Shown here: piece by piece, positions 11,145 to 40,768 of the stretch
Layout: each line of letters begins with the position of its first letter
Position numbering within the stretch: position 1 is the stretch's first letter
DNA from: Paraspadella gotoi
Taxonomy: Eukaryota > Chaetognatha
Direction of reading: 5' to 3'
Assembly: GCA_051294375.1 (NCBI GenBank)
Contig: CM119265.1
Span: forward strand, 15,042,963 to 15,106,962
Length of the DNA stretch: 64,000 nt
Notes under the pieces: model-generated
Seen by the model: only the letters and a program-made list of their open reading frames with translations
Told to the model about the DNA's origin: nothing
Databases searched by the model: none
Translations under genes and position numbers: made by a program

Positions 11145-12854
11145 CTCGTACTGCTTCATTGGACCGCTCGCCTGTTTCCAAATAGGCATAATTATGCGGT
11201 TTCTGATATATCATCTGTCAGCAGATTTCGATTTATTTAAGATTTTAAATTTATAAAGTTAATTCTTAATTCTTAAACCCTCGGAGTAGGTCCTAGAAAT
11301 AAATGATTCCTATGAAATTGGTACAACCAATATAAAAATTATCCATTCATTTAATAAATAAGCTATCTTGCCCCTGACTTTGGACAGGCTTTTGTATGTT
11401 AGTAGTAGGTTGAGTAATGAGTAACTATATTGATAATAAAATTTATAAGCGCTAATAACTAACTTTTTTTGTTCAAGATGCGCTTCATGGAAATTCAACC
11501 GACTCACGGGGTTGCGGAAATGTGGTGTTACCCGACTCCTTCATTGATGGATTGAAACGAATTTGATTCCCACGAACAAAAGGCCACCAAAAAGCTACAG
11601 AGCTCTGGGAAAATACCTAAATTTGTTTATTTTTGTTTATTTCGATTTTTTTTTTTTGCCAAGGACCTCAGTTGGCCGTTTCGTCTTTTTCTTTAGAAAT
11701 AAGCTAATGTAGGTCATGAATAGTGAGGTTTTTTCGGTTTACTTTTCCGGCTTAAAAAAATATATCGTTTCAAATGGTAAGGAAAAGTAAAGAATTATAT
11801 TTTTGTCGGAATTTCAACCCATTAAAAAGTGCCTAAAATTGTCTTTTTGTCTCCGCTCTTTTTTTCGGACGAGTTCTCCTTTCAATCTTGCTCAACGTTG
11901 GTCTTTCTCATTTCTGCCGGCCTCCGCCCCATTTATCTCCACGCTCTCGTCCGATCCGGCGACCGCGCCCGTGTCTCGATTTTCTGTCGACTCAGAGGAA
12001 ACCGCGGCAGTCGTCGTCGTCGTCGTCGTCGTTCTCCAATAATAAGACGAACGAGGATCACGAGCCCCGAAATCCCGGTAGCTCTTCGCGTGACTCAGCC
12101 CAGAGTGAATAACGAAGAAACCGGCGCGATCATCGTCTAGATTGATAGACCGGCTATGTATCGATGTCCGGGCGGAAAAGGTTGGAGGTGAGCGTTAACA
12201 ATACGCTGCCCAGTGCTATTATTATAAGTATTGATGATACTGATTAACACTATCAGTCGCTATATCGTTGACAAAAAATTAATTAGTTTGAGAACTTGGC
12301 ACTCTCTCTTCAGAGGCATGAAATTATTTACGAAAACATCTTGGTCATGACGATTTCATTTAATGTTGTCAAAATGATAGGCTTAAATTGGTGTTTCATT
12401 GTAATTTTTTAACGACCTGACGCGGGCGGGTTTGGAACGGCGTCGCGAGCCACGACTTTCGTACGCGAACTGTCGAGAAGAGAGGACGATTGAGAGCGAG
12501 AGAAAGAGGAAGACAGAGGAAGACGATGGAGAAGAGAAGGAGGAGGAAGAAAAAGAGGAGGAGGAAGAGATCAAGGGATCGGCGAGGACCGGCTATGATA
12601 TAAAAAGTAAAAAATCTGGTGAGTAAGATTGGAGAAATAAGCTCTTTTTTTTGCGACGACCAAAAGTTGATATTTTTTTCCCTGGACTGGAGTGAAGACT
12701 GGAGACTGCCTGTTCCAACTACCCGTCTTACTCTTTCAGAAATTAGAAGCTCCTCCGACATTTTTTTCTTGTGGTCGAAAATCATCTTTTTTGTGGCGAT
12801 TTAAAAAAAAAACCCAAAAATAACACTTTCTTTTTGGAAACAACTTTCAAGAAG
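11145..12854 (+). other. Intergenic region and beta-tubulin leader
   Basis: Holds a partial 323-bp repeat at 11311-11395, a (GTC)n run at about 12012-12031 and a purine-rich tract at about 12470-12590. Several overlapping open frames at 11803-12140 reflect low stop frequency in GC-rich sequence, and none has a recognisable domain. The part from about 12400 on may be leader or promoter of the tubulin gene. Confidence 0.5.
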
Positions 12855-28513
<15,659 letters not shown>

Positions 28514-29013
28514 ATTTCACTTCAAATGTCAACAAACTTATTTTTAGTTTCAGTGTGACATACCATATTTAAGTTCCATTCCATTTATTACAAAAATAAT
28601 CTAAATATTCTGTATAATATTAATAAAATATTTATTAACTTGAAAAATTACTCATTTATTTCTTCGTTTGTGATTTACATACTACATGGTCTGTTGCGTA
28701 TAGAAGCTAATTGCTTTCCAGACTTTTGCCAAGAATGAAAATAAGTTTTGAAGTCTCCGACTCAGCATAGGTTAAAGTCAGTTAGTTATAATACACTAAG
28801 TTATATTACATATATTAATTAATCCAAGATGAAAAAGGTATGGCAAAGATAAAGCTAAAGTTAATTGCTATAGATGGCAAAAAGGATGGAATAAAAATTA
28901 ATCCAATAACTAATCAACTCTAAAATAGAACTTAAACTTATTTATTAAAATAACGGGAAAATTCCTAGATTAGTTTTACCAATTTTATGAAATGCATATA
29001 ATCTTAATAGCAT

Positions 29014-29160
29014 TCACAATAAAGTGTCGACGTACTGGGCTTGCACATCGAGGCCTCCTCTGCTTCTCGCCCGACTTGTTGCCACTACAGAAGTTCGTCC
29101 CAAACGTCCCTCGAAGTCATCGACAGAAATAGGCGTAGCGCCGTCACGGAACACATAAAG
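29014..29160 (-). pseudogene. Orphan 3' coding exon, protein not recognised
   Basis: The minus strand reads an open frame of about 48 codons ending LDVQAQYVDTLL and a TGA at 29014-29016. It includes VFRDGATPISVDDFEGRLGR, which has the look of real protein, and the local GC content is higher than its surroundings. Upstream (29160 onward) the sequence passes straight into a 323-bp repeat with no obvious splice acceptor. It could be the last exon of a gene split by the repeat, or a gene remnant. I do not recognise the family. Confidence 0.5.
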
Positions 29161-29350
29161 CATTCCCCGATCTAATACTTAAGGGAGTGTACCTTTTATT
29201 TATTTATACAATTGAAACACACTTTGAAATGTTATTCCACTTTATTAATAGGGAAGCCGAGTGCGAGTCAATAACGAGACTGTGAGAGAGTCTTGATTAA
29301 AAGCTTACAGGGTCTTGCTATGTCATTATCTTGTAAGTGTGATTGAGGCC
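29160..29350 (-). repeat. 323-bp family repeat, partial copy
   Basis: Starts ATTCCCCGATCTAATACTTA and continues through AATAGGGAAGCC and GCTATGTCATTATCTTGTAA, matching the array unit in reverse orientation. Confidence 0.8.
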
Positions 29351-30136
29351 TTCAACCCCCCTTGTACTAGTAATAGACTTCGCCAGATATTTTGATCTTT
29401 TGCTACTTTTTAGGTAGCTTTTATTTTTCCAATTTTTAAAAAATTGCTCACAACTCATAAAAAAATATAAAAAAAATAAGTTTTTTGAACTAAATGATGT
29501 GAAATAGTTAGGAAAATCAATTATAATTGTTCTCATCTTTAAGATCGCATTACTTTTTACCTTACTTATGTATTTTTATGTATTTTTTAGTAATAATTTT
29601 CTCATATAATTTTTTAAAGATTAAAATTAGTGGAAATCATTGTAAAAATTTATTATTTAAGCTTTAATAACTTTTTAAAAATAACTTTTTAAAATTTAAT
29701 AAAAAAAATTCAGAGAAAAGTTTTAAAATTAATTTAAAAAAATTAAAATTAAATTATACCTTATGAAGTTTAAAAAGGGATTTAATTAGACACTAATAAA
29801 TAATAATTTAAAACAATCATCTAAATATTATAGTTTTTTAAAATGTTTAAAAAATTAAAACATTTGAATGAATATTTTAAATTAATATTTATGGGTATCT
29901 AAATGAAGCCATTTTTAAACTTTATGAATTAATTTTTTTTCAAATTTCACTATTAACTAACTCTACTGTAGTAGCAAACTTTAATTGTAAAGCATCGCCA
30001 TTTTTTGTAAGAAATATGACGAGAAGAAATTAGGACAATGCTATTAGTATTAACAATGGCATCGCCAATGCCATTGGCAATGGACAATTGAATGTCCCAA
30101 AACCGGCGAAATACCGTAGGCAACTGCATCATGCTT

Positions 30137-30460
30137 ATTGGTCAATCGTCAAAGACAACGTGAGAATATTGCTCTTTCTCTTTTGCTTTTATTTTTTCTT
30201 TTCCGACTTCTCCTCCATGAACCAATGAAATGTAATGGCGGTAAAATTAACCGGGCAATGACGTTACGAGAGACCAGAAACCAACTTAATAGGAGTAAGA
30301 GATTTTACTTGATTTCCGCAGGCGGAATGCATCGATTCTATTGGTCAGGGACCGAATAACTTGCGACGCCAACGTGACCTGCAGCTTAAAGTGGTTGGCA
30401 ATAACGTCACGAAGAAACATTATTGAAGCTGTCATTGGTTTAGGAACATCACGTGATTAT
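30137..30460 (+). promoter_or_regulatory. CCAAT-box cluster upstream of MED14
   Basis: Four CCAAT/ATTGG boxes at 30137-30141, 30222-30226, 30340-30344 and 30434-30438, plus TGACGT and CACGTGA motifs (near 30257 and 30451). Clustered CCAAT boxes usually mark NF-Y-bound promoters. The MED14 start codon is about 440 bp downstream. Function is inferred. Confidence 0.45.
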
Positions 30461-30874
30461 GAAATAGCCGCGGTTGCTCTTCTCTTCTCCTCATCTCTCT
30501 CTCCTATCTCCTGCATTCCCAGCAAATGGCTTCCACTCCAAAGCGGCGTGGCGTCGAATTTCTCATGGCCATGCCTTTTCATTTTCGCTTTCGTCCCTTT
30601 CCTTCGTCCTTCCAATCCGATTGACGTCGTTATTTAAAATTTTTATTTTTATTTTTGTTGTACCTATAAATTAATTTACCCTTTTCATAATTTGTTAATG
30701 TCTTAATGTCTTAACACGTGTTATCGATTCTCTGGATCATCCCGGTCAGTTGAGTCGCTTAAGACTCGTTACTCTAAAATTCTATTTTCTGACAGAATTA
30801 GTTTTAAACAATGCTTGCTAATGCTAGTCACCGACATGCTTTCTTATCGTTAAACTTGTAATCTCTCTTTGGTG

Positions 30875-33800
30875 ATGGCGACGCTCACCCCGACATCCGG
30901 GGCAATATTGCCTGCCGCGGTTGGCGCCCCGACTGTTTACCAGCCGCCAGGTGGAACAATTCAACTGAGCGTGCTGATTGATTTCATAGTCCAGCGGACT
31001 TATCATGAACTGCAAGTCTTATCGGAACTGCTTCCGCGAAAGACGGATATGGAAAGAAAGATAGAAATTGTCCAGGTACGTTTATAATCTCGATATCCGT
31101 TGCGCCTCTTTTAATTCTAATTTTATTCATTTTATTTTCTAGTTTTGTAGCCGCACCCGCCAACTCTTCATTCGCCTCCTGGCGTTAGTGAAGTGGGCCA
31201 ATAACTGTGGCAAAGTTGATAAATGCGCCCAGATTACTGGCTTCCTGGATCAACAAGCCATGCTGTTCATACACTCTGCGGACAGATTGGCTCAGATTTC
31301 TCGAGAATCTCTTCCACAGGCCAGGTAAACTTTTCAGTTAGTAAACCGAGAAATAGTATTATAGACGCGACGTTTGATTTAAATCAGACTAAGCGTGTTC
31401 TCCATTCCTCACGCCATTGACGTTTTGACGACGGGCACCTACCCTCGCCTTCCCTCGTGCATCAAGGAGAAGATCCTGCCTCCAGACCCGATCACGCCGG
31501 TCGAAAAGGATTCGACCCTGAAGCGACTGGATCTCATCATCCAGCACCGGTGGGTGCGGTCTTTTGTTTTGTCGAGACCGTGTTCCCGGTGACTGACCAG
31601 TTCGTTCCGTTAAACCGCGCAGAATCGCCAGCAACGAATTTCCTCCTCAGTTGGCCATCGTCGGCATTTCCTCTGGCAAAGTTTTGTTCCGAGTCGCGGA
31701 TGAGTTTTCCGCGACTCTGACGGTCATGGGCGACGCAGGCAACTTCCCGTGGCGTCTTCTCGACGTCGAGATTCTCGTCGACGATCACGACACGTCGGAC
31801 GGAAAGGCTCTCGTCCATTCTTTGCAAGTAGGTTTCGTAATAACGAGTCGTTGATCGAGACGGCGGAAACTTGTTTTATTTTTGTTCAGGTCCAGTATCT
31901 CCACCAACTCCTTCAAGCGCGCCTTTACGAGGCGGCGCAACCATTGCATGATCTTTATAACGTTCTCCACGCCTTCTGCCTCTCGCTGCAGTTGGAGGTA
32001 CTGTTTTCCCAAACCACGAAACTGCAGAACGAGCGGCTAGGCGACGTTATCATCGTTGAAAACTATGTCGTGGGTCGCAGTTTGCATCTTGGATATTGGC
32101 GTGAAAAAGCCAAGCAGTTGGAAGGTAACTTTCGGCCGGAACGCAGTCTAGTTTTAATTTATTTTAAGTCTCGCTTTAAAACTAAGGATCGACGGGCTAC
32201 TCGCTGATCATCACCGTCGACGGTGATTCTCCACAAAAGCCGCTCTCGGTGACTCACAAACCGCCATTGCCCAAAGCCAGTCGTTCCAATAGAGTCGACG
32301 TCAAATTAAGAAGCGACAAACTCTCCGTAGAAAATTTGCTCATTCTTACCGCTCAGGTTGATCAGATTTTAAACTACTTTATTATTTTCTTAAGAACAAA
32401 TTCTGTTACAATTATTAAAATATTAATAAATTAAAAAAATAGGCTCGCTCATTGGTGGCCCTAGAGGCAATCACTCCGCTCTTCCAAACACGAGTTCAAG
32501 GCGATTGCGAGTTGGGTGGGACTCCGCCAGTGTTGACGGTTCCTCTGCTTCATCCGTGCATCCCGTCGGAGATGTTGAGAATATCTGTTTCAATTAGATC
32601 AGGTTAAGTCTAATAATGATCGCAATATTTAGTATCGCGGTTCCATGATGAATTTAAATGACTTTCGTTCTCCTGAAACACGATGACAACTTATTTTCTG
32701 AAGCTATTTCAATATACACAGATGCCGCCTACGGTTTGGAAAACGACGCTAATGTCCAGGTTTTCTATTTTGCAGGGTACTATCGTTTAAGCATTCCTGT
32801 CTTTGACTCTTGTGAAGCTTTAACGGACATGGAATCTGTTTTAAATGGTCCCTCGACTGGGTGGAACAAATTGGCCGGTTTAATCTCCGGGTTAGTCCTA
32901 CTTTACATGAAATAAACCTGTTTGTTACTTAAAACTTATTTTTAACTTTAGTTTAAGCGTGAAATTGACGATGCATCGTTGTCGAAATTCGATACAACAT
33001 TTGCCGGTGTTAATCATGGATTCCCTGCCTCTCGTCGGAATCGAGAAAAATCCGATCGCCAACTTGTCAAAGGATTCGATATATATTAAGTTATTAAAAC
33101 ATCCTGGTTTTTATATAGTTTACGAAACAAAACAGGTTGGTAGGTTAAAATGTGATGGAATGATTAGGTATAGTTATTGAAATTATTTATCCGAGCTTGA
33201 TTATCACCTTTTTCTAGATCGAAGGAGCGATTGAAACTAAATTTCATCTTCTACAAGCGAAATCTTGTCGATTTGCCAACGGAGATGCTGACGGCGACGC
33301 TTCCGCTCCTCAACTTTACCTTAAACCTTCTCACTTTCTTGAGCTTGAAAAGTTTATGCTCTTACACGGTCCGACCACGGAACTGTTCCATGAAGCGAAT
33401 GAAGGTAACCTCATTTCCTTACCCATCGTATTTATGAAACAGCGTTTCTAAATTTAAGCTCTCGCCGAGATCGATGGCCTTCCATCCTTTCGCCCTTCCG
33501 AGGGGGATCTCACCTTTGACGAAAAGCTTTATTGAAACGCTAAATAAGAGATACTGGCTCTCCACCGAAGCCCGATGCCAAATCGTGAAGGTCTTCAACT
33601 AAATGCCAGTCACATATGTTAATTACCCAACATGATTTTTTTCAATTCATCATTTAATACCTTTATACAGTTGAAGAGGATCCAAATCGCCTCGTCAGTT
33701 CGGAACCTTTGCAAACGCTCTTTACGAGCGGACGAAAACGCAAGTCCTGTGAACCCTCGGGTGCTTCGTCAGCTGCTAAAACTCAAAAGATCATGTCCCC

Positions 33801-36800
33801 CTATTTGCTTCCCGAGCTGCCATACGTAGTCTCCGTTTGTGACGATCGTATTCCCTTCATTACTTTACAGGAAGAACTTAACAAGCATGGGATTCATCAT
33901 CAGGTAACCGGCGAAAATGGTTAAAAATTACTTGTAAAATTAAATATGATGAATTCAAACAAACTGAATTATGTTGTGGAGTGATAATTCCTCGTTTCTG
34001 AAAATTTAAAAAAAAAAATTTTCAAACTAAATTTGACTATTTGCATTGAACGTCTTACTCTTACTTTCCGACAGGGCGTTCAAATTGAGGGACCTGGATT
34101 ATGTCTACAGTTGACTATAACTTCTTTTCCCGCGGTTGAAAGCAATGATTCACTCGCGGCCCAAGAATTAAACAGAAAGTTGCTCAAGTGCACGTTAAGG
34201 ATGCAAGGAAAAGTGTCTAACCCCAGAGTTTGGGTCGCTGAATTTTTGTTTAGAGGTTAGAAATAGGGTATACTATTATACTATTACTAACATGGTAACT
34301 AAAACATGGATTTTCTTCTAGATCCTCCTATTGCCTCTTCTCACGTGTGGGAACAACACAGCGTAAGACGTGTTCTTTTGGTCTTTGAACAATTTCAAGC
34401 GCTCGTCCCCGAGCTCTTGTTACATTGGGTATCTTTAGTTCATCTACATTGGGCCGTTTCTCAACTTGGAACCGTTTTGGATCCTCTCCATAAGACGTCC
34501 CTGCACGGAAAGGTGATTCGAGAGGAGTTTTGATAATCTTTGCCCAGTGACCACACCAGGAATGATGATAATTTTTCACCACTATTCAATCAGATTTGAT
34601 TGACAATCTCATGCACCACCGTCTGAGGAATTTGCGAATAGTAATTATTTAAGCTAAAGATTCTGAAATGGGCTGAAAATAGTTTCTTCTTTATTCAGGT
34701 GGAGGTGAAATGCTTTAACTACAAGAAAGTGACGCTCGGCTATGGGACCGACTTTAGCTATCTGGTCAACCTTGGTTATTCGGCTCATCAACGCCAGTTC
34801 GTTGTGACTTTCGGGTCTCGCGGCGGCTTTGGTTTTAACGGCCACTCACTCTTGGCGCCGTTTTACTTGTCCCTTTTTAACACGACGCGATCTTTGCCTC
34901 TTTTGGCTCAGACACTGGTCGTCACTTCTGCTCCAATGCAGGCGTTGGTTAAACTAAGTCAGGTGAGTGAACTTCTGTCTACAAATTTCAAGAGTAGAAT
35001 AAATGATGTTCTTCCACCAACTCTGTTAAACCATTCTACGGTTTATGCGGACAAATTTCATCACCCACTTGTCTGACGTTTTACTTAAACTATATCAATA
35101 TTACTAGCCATCGCTGCCATTCGATATCGGAGCTTTTTCTTCTTCCAGATGCCCCTTCTGGGCGTCGCGGAAAGTTCCTGGACGCCGACTCCCGGATTTT
35201 CTATATTGCCTCAATCTCCAACGCATCTTCGTCTCGCCTGTAACGGCTTGTATGTTTTGGACATAATTTGCCAGGAAAACGGACTCGTGGCTGTTCGGGA
35301 CGGAGCCTTCAGCCGTTTCGACTGCTCCTCCGTTGTCGAGGGCTTTATTCCCATCCAGAGTCTCAAAACTTTCCTGATCCAATTTGTGGACGAACGAGCC
35401 GTTGAAGCGCAACGGCACTCTTCGTCAGCAGACGACGACAATCCTCCTTCGCCAATCGGAGTGGAAACCGTCGAACCATCGCTTAATACACAAGTAGTTT
35501 TTTCTTTTCTTACCAAAATTCTTTTAATATGCAAGTGCTGGTATGTAAATTTTTTTTTTCTTCAGAACGTTAGCATTAACCCACGCACCCCCGGTGCAGC
35601 GGCTTCTCCCGCTGGTTCTGTTCTCCCGCGCGGCGGCTCCTCATTCCCGATGACCCCGTCTCCGGCTAATCCTTTGACGCCAGCTTCTCCGGCAGGAGCG
35701 GTTAATCGCGGCCCGTCACAGTCGCATGCATCTCCAGGTTGAAGAAAATTCCTAATAATGAAATTAAAGATTCGGTTAAAATTAAGACGGTCACAATTAA
35801 AAATATTTTTTCAAATTTTGAATATCAACTTACTCACTAATTACGATATCCTAAAATCCCCTTTTCAGGGGCGGCCTTTCCATCTCTGACCTCACCATCT
35901 GCTCCCTCACACCATATCACTCCTTCGCCGATGATGGGAACCCCCTCACCAGTAACAGTTTTCACGGGTAAGTTTTTCTAGCCTTGTTTTTTTTCTCGGT
36001 TTGAACTTTGCACGTTTTTGGCAGCCGCATCTCCGGGTAATATTCACGTTCCTTCGCCATCTTTCGGCCACGCTCCCTCTCCTTCCGGTGTCGGGGGAGT
36101 CATGCCTTCGCCTTCCTTCATTTCGCCAAATTCTCCGGCGAGAGGCGGTGAGTTAACTAGTTATTCTTCAGTTAAACCTATATAATCCTTCGTGATGAGA
36201 CATTATCACCAACAACAATCGATACGATGGTTGACAAAACATGCACCACTATCTGATGATAAAAAAGTTGTAACTTGTAACTTGTAACTTGTTCCCCTTC
36301 ATGATTATCGAGTCCTTTTTTTAGGCCCATGTGGCATTCCGGCTTCGCCCAGACAAATGGGTTTAGCCCATTCTCCAGCTGTCTCCGTTCCACAGAGTAA
36401 GTTCAGTAGAAATAATCGTGCATCGATATCCAGCAGTAGAAACCCCATACTCTTGGTTATTTTGTTCTCGCTTCGCAGATTTACCGTTGGCCCGTCAGCT
36501 TCCTCAGCGTGCCTGGGCTGCATCCGTTCCTACACTCCTATCTCACGAAGCCCTGCATACGCTATGTACCCCTTGTACTCTGAACGGATTAACATCGACC
36601 ATTCCTATCTCACCGCTTGAAAGGTTTGTTTTATGTTAGTCACGTGACTATTTCGGCCATATTCGAGACCATTGTTTCGAGGAGAAGGCCACGTGGAATT
36701 GTTTGGCGTTTCTCCTGATGATTACCCATGCACCACTCTGAACTTTTGACAATGCTGATTAAATCGGATCTGAAAATAACGCGCATACTTGTACGGCTAT

Positions 36801-38157
36801 AGCCGTAAAAATTTAGAAAAAAATAAAATTGAAATATCTTTTTTCAGATTTATCGGTTGTTCTACGTTAAGAAAACATCTTCAACGAATAATTGCCAAGG
36901 AAGAAGTATTACAACATATTTTGGGCTCCGATAATCGTGCAATTATGTTTCAGGTATTTAGCATTTTTTTAAATGTTCTTTTAAAATTCATCATATCAGT
37001 ATGATGAGTCACATGCACCACTCTTAGTGATAATGCCGACGATAACTTAGGTCTCTGAAAAAAAAGTATAAAAGTTAAATTCTTGAATCTTGTCTTATAT
37101 TCGGATTCAATGACAAAGTTTCATTCACAGACTCCGCCGATGCTCAACCACGTTCCTCAAATGCTGGAACCAGGGCTTTCGGCGCGCGTTCTTTTCAACC
37201 CGCAAAATATGTTAACGCTTCATTTGAAAGTTCAACCCCTGCCACATGCCAAGGATGTTTATACTCCGGAAGATCTTGCTATTTTCGAACGTTTTTTCGA
37301 CACCAGAGTGGCCATTCCCCCATATAAGGTTTGTTTTGCTTACAACTGAGTCCTTAGTTTTAGTTTCTGGTTTTAAATATCTTTAATTGTTTTAGATTAA
37401 CAGCCTAACGAGCTTCATGGACTTGTTTAAAGCGCCAGTCCGGGTACTAAAGGATATCATTCGAATCATGTCGTTAGACATGAACAGCTCCGCGTCGCTT
37501 CCCCCTAACAGCCCGCCCCTCAAATGGACTCCGCACATTTGTTTAACTTTGCCCCCTCAAGCGCCCCAAATATTTCCTCCCGGGCATTGCTCTGTTTTTA
37601 TCAAACCGAATGCAAACAAAATTCTCCTCATGCTGCAGCTCAATCGCGTCTTTTCTGCACCCACGGCTTCTGGTAATTCTTGGTTTCTAATTTTTATTAC
37701 TAAGTCAGATATCCGTTGCTCTTTTGTCATTTCTTCATTAGAGGGCGCTTTAGTCGCTTTTTTAACCTCGTGTTTCACCGATCCGATCTGTTCATTTTTC
37801 TCCATTATTTCCTAGCTTCGTCCCGAATGCTTTGTACAATCTTTTACAAACCGTTTGATTTCCGCTCTTGATTACAACGATTACTTTTGTTTCGCTATTT
37901 CAGGATCATCACCGTCCCCACCAGAAATAATGAGCGTCTGTGTCCCTATTTATCACGAGATTAGCTCCAACCAAACTTCATATCTCCAACCACCGCCGTC
38001 AGCTGTGTGTTTGGCCGTCGCCTCGCATCTCCAGCAATTTAACGAACAATTCCGCAACAAGAGGCAGATGATGCCGCAGTCGGGAGGTGGAGGGGTTACG
38101 GAATGCAGCCTCTTTCCTTCCGTCAAAGACTTGCTCCTCAATTTAAATTTAAAATGA
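30875..38157 (+). CDS. MED14: Mediator complex subunit 14
   Basis: Backbone subunit joining head, middle and tail of the Mediator co-activator. Twenty-four exons: 30875-31075, 31143-31324, 31388-31549, 31623-31827, 31890-32124, 32187-32356, 32443-32602, 32776-32890, 32952-33135, 33218-33404, 33671-33903, 34075-34255, 34322-34512, 34699-34962, 35149-35493, 35566-35737, 35869-35967, 36025-36147, 36325-36396, 36479-36623, 36848-36953, 37131-37328, 37396-37672 and 37904-38157. All phases fit and give 1486 residues (human 1454). Strong matches include [62 protein letters not shown] and [15 protein letters not shown] Pro/Ser-rich stretch occupies exons 16-19, as in other animals. Introns 13, 14, 18, 20 and 21 each carry a snoRNA. 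Confidence 0.96.
33461..33600 (+). other. Possible cryptic coding exon inside MED14 intron 10
   Basis: After a plausible acceptor (AAATTTAAG) the frame reads [20 protein letters not shown]. One base shift then brings [19 protein letters not shown] and a stop. The predicted MED14 frame is complete without it and known MED14 proteins have no such segment. It may be an alternative exon, a remnant, or chance. Confidence 0.25.
34557..34631 (+). ncRNA. C/D snoRNA, U33 (SNORD33)-like, MED14 intron 13
   Basis: Box C ATGATGA at 34562-34568 and box D CTGA at 34623-34626. The guide ATGCACCACCGT before box D is complementary to the conserved 18S segment GTGGTGCAT. With the +5 rule it would methylate the uridine two bases from the U32 site, as U33 does. 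Confidence 0.8.
34998..35081 (+). ncRNA. C/D snoRNA, MED14 intron 14 (paralogue in RPS2 intron 4)
   Basis: Box C ATGATGT at 35003-35009 and box D CTGA at 35073-35076. The internal guide CCACCAACT is followed by a D'-like CTCTG and is complementary to 18S AGTTGGTGG. It shares ACAAATTTCATCACCCACT before box D with 39406-39467. Confidence 0.78.
36187..36261 (+). ncRNA. C/D snoRNA, U33-like, MED14 intron 18
   Basis: Box C GTGATGA at 36192-36198, box D CTGA at 36253-36256, guide ATGCACCACTAT. Same 18S target and same spacing to box D as the snoRNA in intron 13. Confidence 0.8.
36710..36763 (+). ncRNA. C/D snoRNA, U32-like guide, MED14 intron 20
   Basis: Box C CTGATGA at 36715-36721. The guide CATGCACCACT leads directly to CTGA (36738-36741), the U32 spacing, which selects the 18S guanosine known as Gm1328 in humans. 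A further CTGA at 36755-36758 can act as box D. It is unusually short (about 50 nt). Confidence 0.6.
36996..37063 (+). ncRNA. C/D snoRNA, MED14 intron 21
   Basis: Box C ATGATGA at 37001-37007, guide ACATGCACCACT with D' CTTA, C'-like GTGATAA from 37027, box D CTGA at 37055-37058. Fourth MED14 intron with the 18S-complementary ATGCACCAC. The second guide before box D is not assigned. Confidence 0.72.
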
Positions 38158-38276
38158 TCATACTTTGTTTTTCTTAATTTTTGTTACCAGCTGTCATTCT
38201 TTTCCATGAAAACTATCGGTGGTCAATTTTTTTCGCGTTTATTTATTATAGAAGTTCATAAGCAAATCATCCACCA

Positions 38277-39904
<1,628 letters not shown>

Positions 39905-40223
39905 GTGCAAAGTCACGGCTTAATCTAGGGGATTCGGGATACAGGAATATAGTGAATTTCAACCGACTATTTGTACTTTATTAGGTCAAAACTTGTTAAG
40001 ATTCTAATAATTGGAATTTTGTCAATTTCCAAGTTTTAATTTAAATGTTTTTTCGTTTAGTGCATCTTTTTAATATAAAATTTATGAAACTGTTTCGAAA
40101 TACTAAAATAGTCATGGAACTATGTTTGCCTTGTCAACGGAATCGGATAATGGATCTGCTTTACTGATCGCTGATGGTAAGAATCTTATTCAGAGATTTA
40201 AATATTCTTCAACTGTACTTGCA

Positions 40224-40269
40224 ACCGTATGATGATAAAAATACAGATGAGGACGGTCGCCTGAACCAA
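40224..40269 (+). ncRNA. Weak C/D snoRNA candidate, host-gene intron 1
   Basis: ATGATGA at 40229-40235 and CTGA at 40261-40264, only 36 nt apart, shorter than usual. No rRNA complementarity recognised. Confidence 0.3.
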
Positions 40270-40566
40270 CATTTACAATCGTTCAGTTTTAAGTTTACTT
40301 AAAATGACCAGAATTGAAGTATTAGTTTTTTTGTAATAATTAGTTTTTTTACTTCAATTTTGCGGATTGTCATCTTTATTTTGGTTCAAGGCCCTATGAT
40401 TACCTACCTGTGCACGCCTGATCATAATTGGAATGTATGGGATGTATTTATAGTTGTTATTTAAACTGATACGTTTGTTTCATATATTTCAGATGACCCA
40501 ACGACCTTCAAATCGAGTTGCAATGATTGCCGGTAAATATTGAAGATACTACTGTTTCATGTATGA

Positions 40567-40631
40567 GTAAAATGATGATTCAGGTCCGTGTTGTTGATTA
40601 AATGAAAACAACCCAACCTTCTCTGAATATC
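40567..40631 (+). ncRNA. C/D snoRNA, host-gene intron 2 (28S guide)
   Basis: Box C ATGATGA at 40572-40578, D' TTGA, box D CTGA at 40623-40626. The guide GGTCCGTGTT is complementary to 28S AACACGGACC. The same guide occurs in the snoRNA at 43754-43809. Confidence 0.82.
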
Positions 40632-40768
40632 AAAAATAAAGTACCTTTAAGTTGACAATTGAAGACAAAGATTGACATGTCGCTATTTCTTCCAGGCATT
40701 TCAAATTTCCTGGTGATGTGAACGAAAGGACCTGCAGAGGTAAGAAGAAGTTTGTTAGCTGTATTTTA

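Larger units (their letters stand above)
28514..30874. other. Region between beta-tubulin and MED14
   Basis: Contains the tubulin poly(A) signal (28622), an orphan coding fragment (29014-29160), a 323-bp repeat copy (29160-29350), an AT-rich stretch without visible features (29360-30000) and the likely MED14 promoter (about 30120-30860). Confidence 0.6.

Noticed and set aside
11803-12140. Three overlapping open frames, one serine-rich
   Set aside because: They overlap in different frames over a GC-rich (GTC)n stretch. No homology recognised and no splice evidence.
30341-30637. 98-codon open frame upstream of MED14
   Set aside because: No homology, overlaps promoter-like CCAAT boxes, no splice context.
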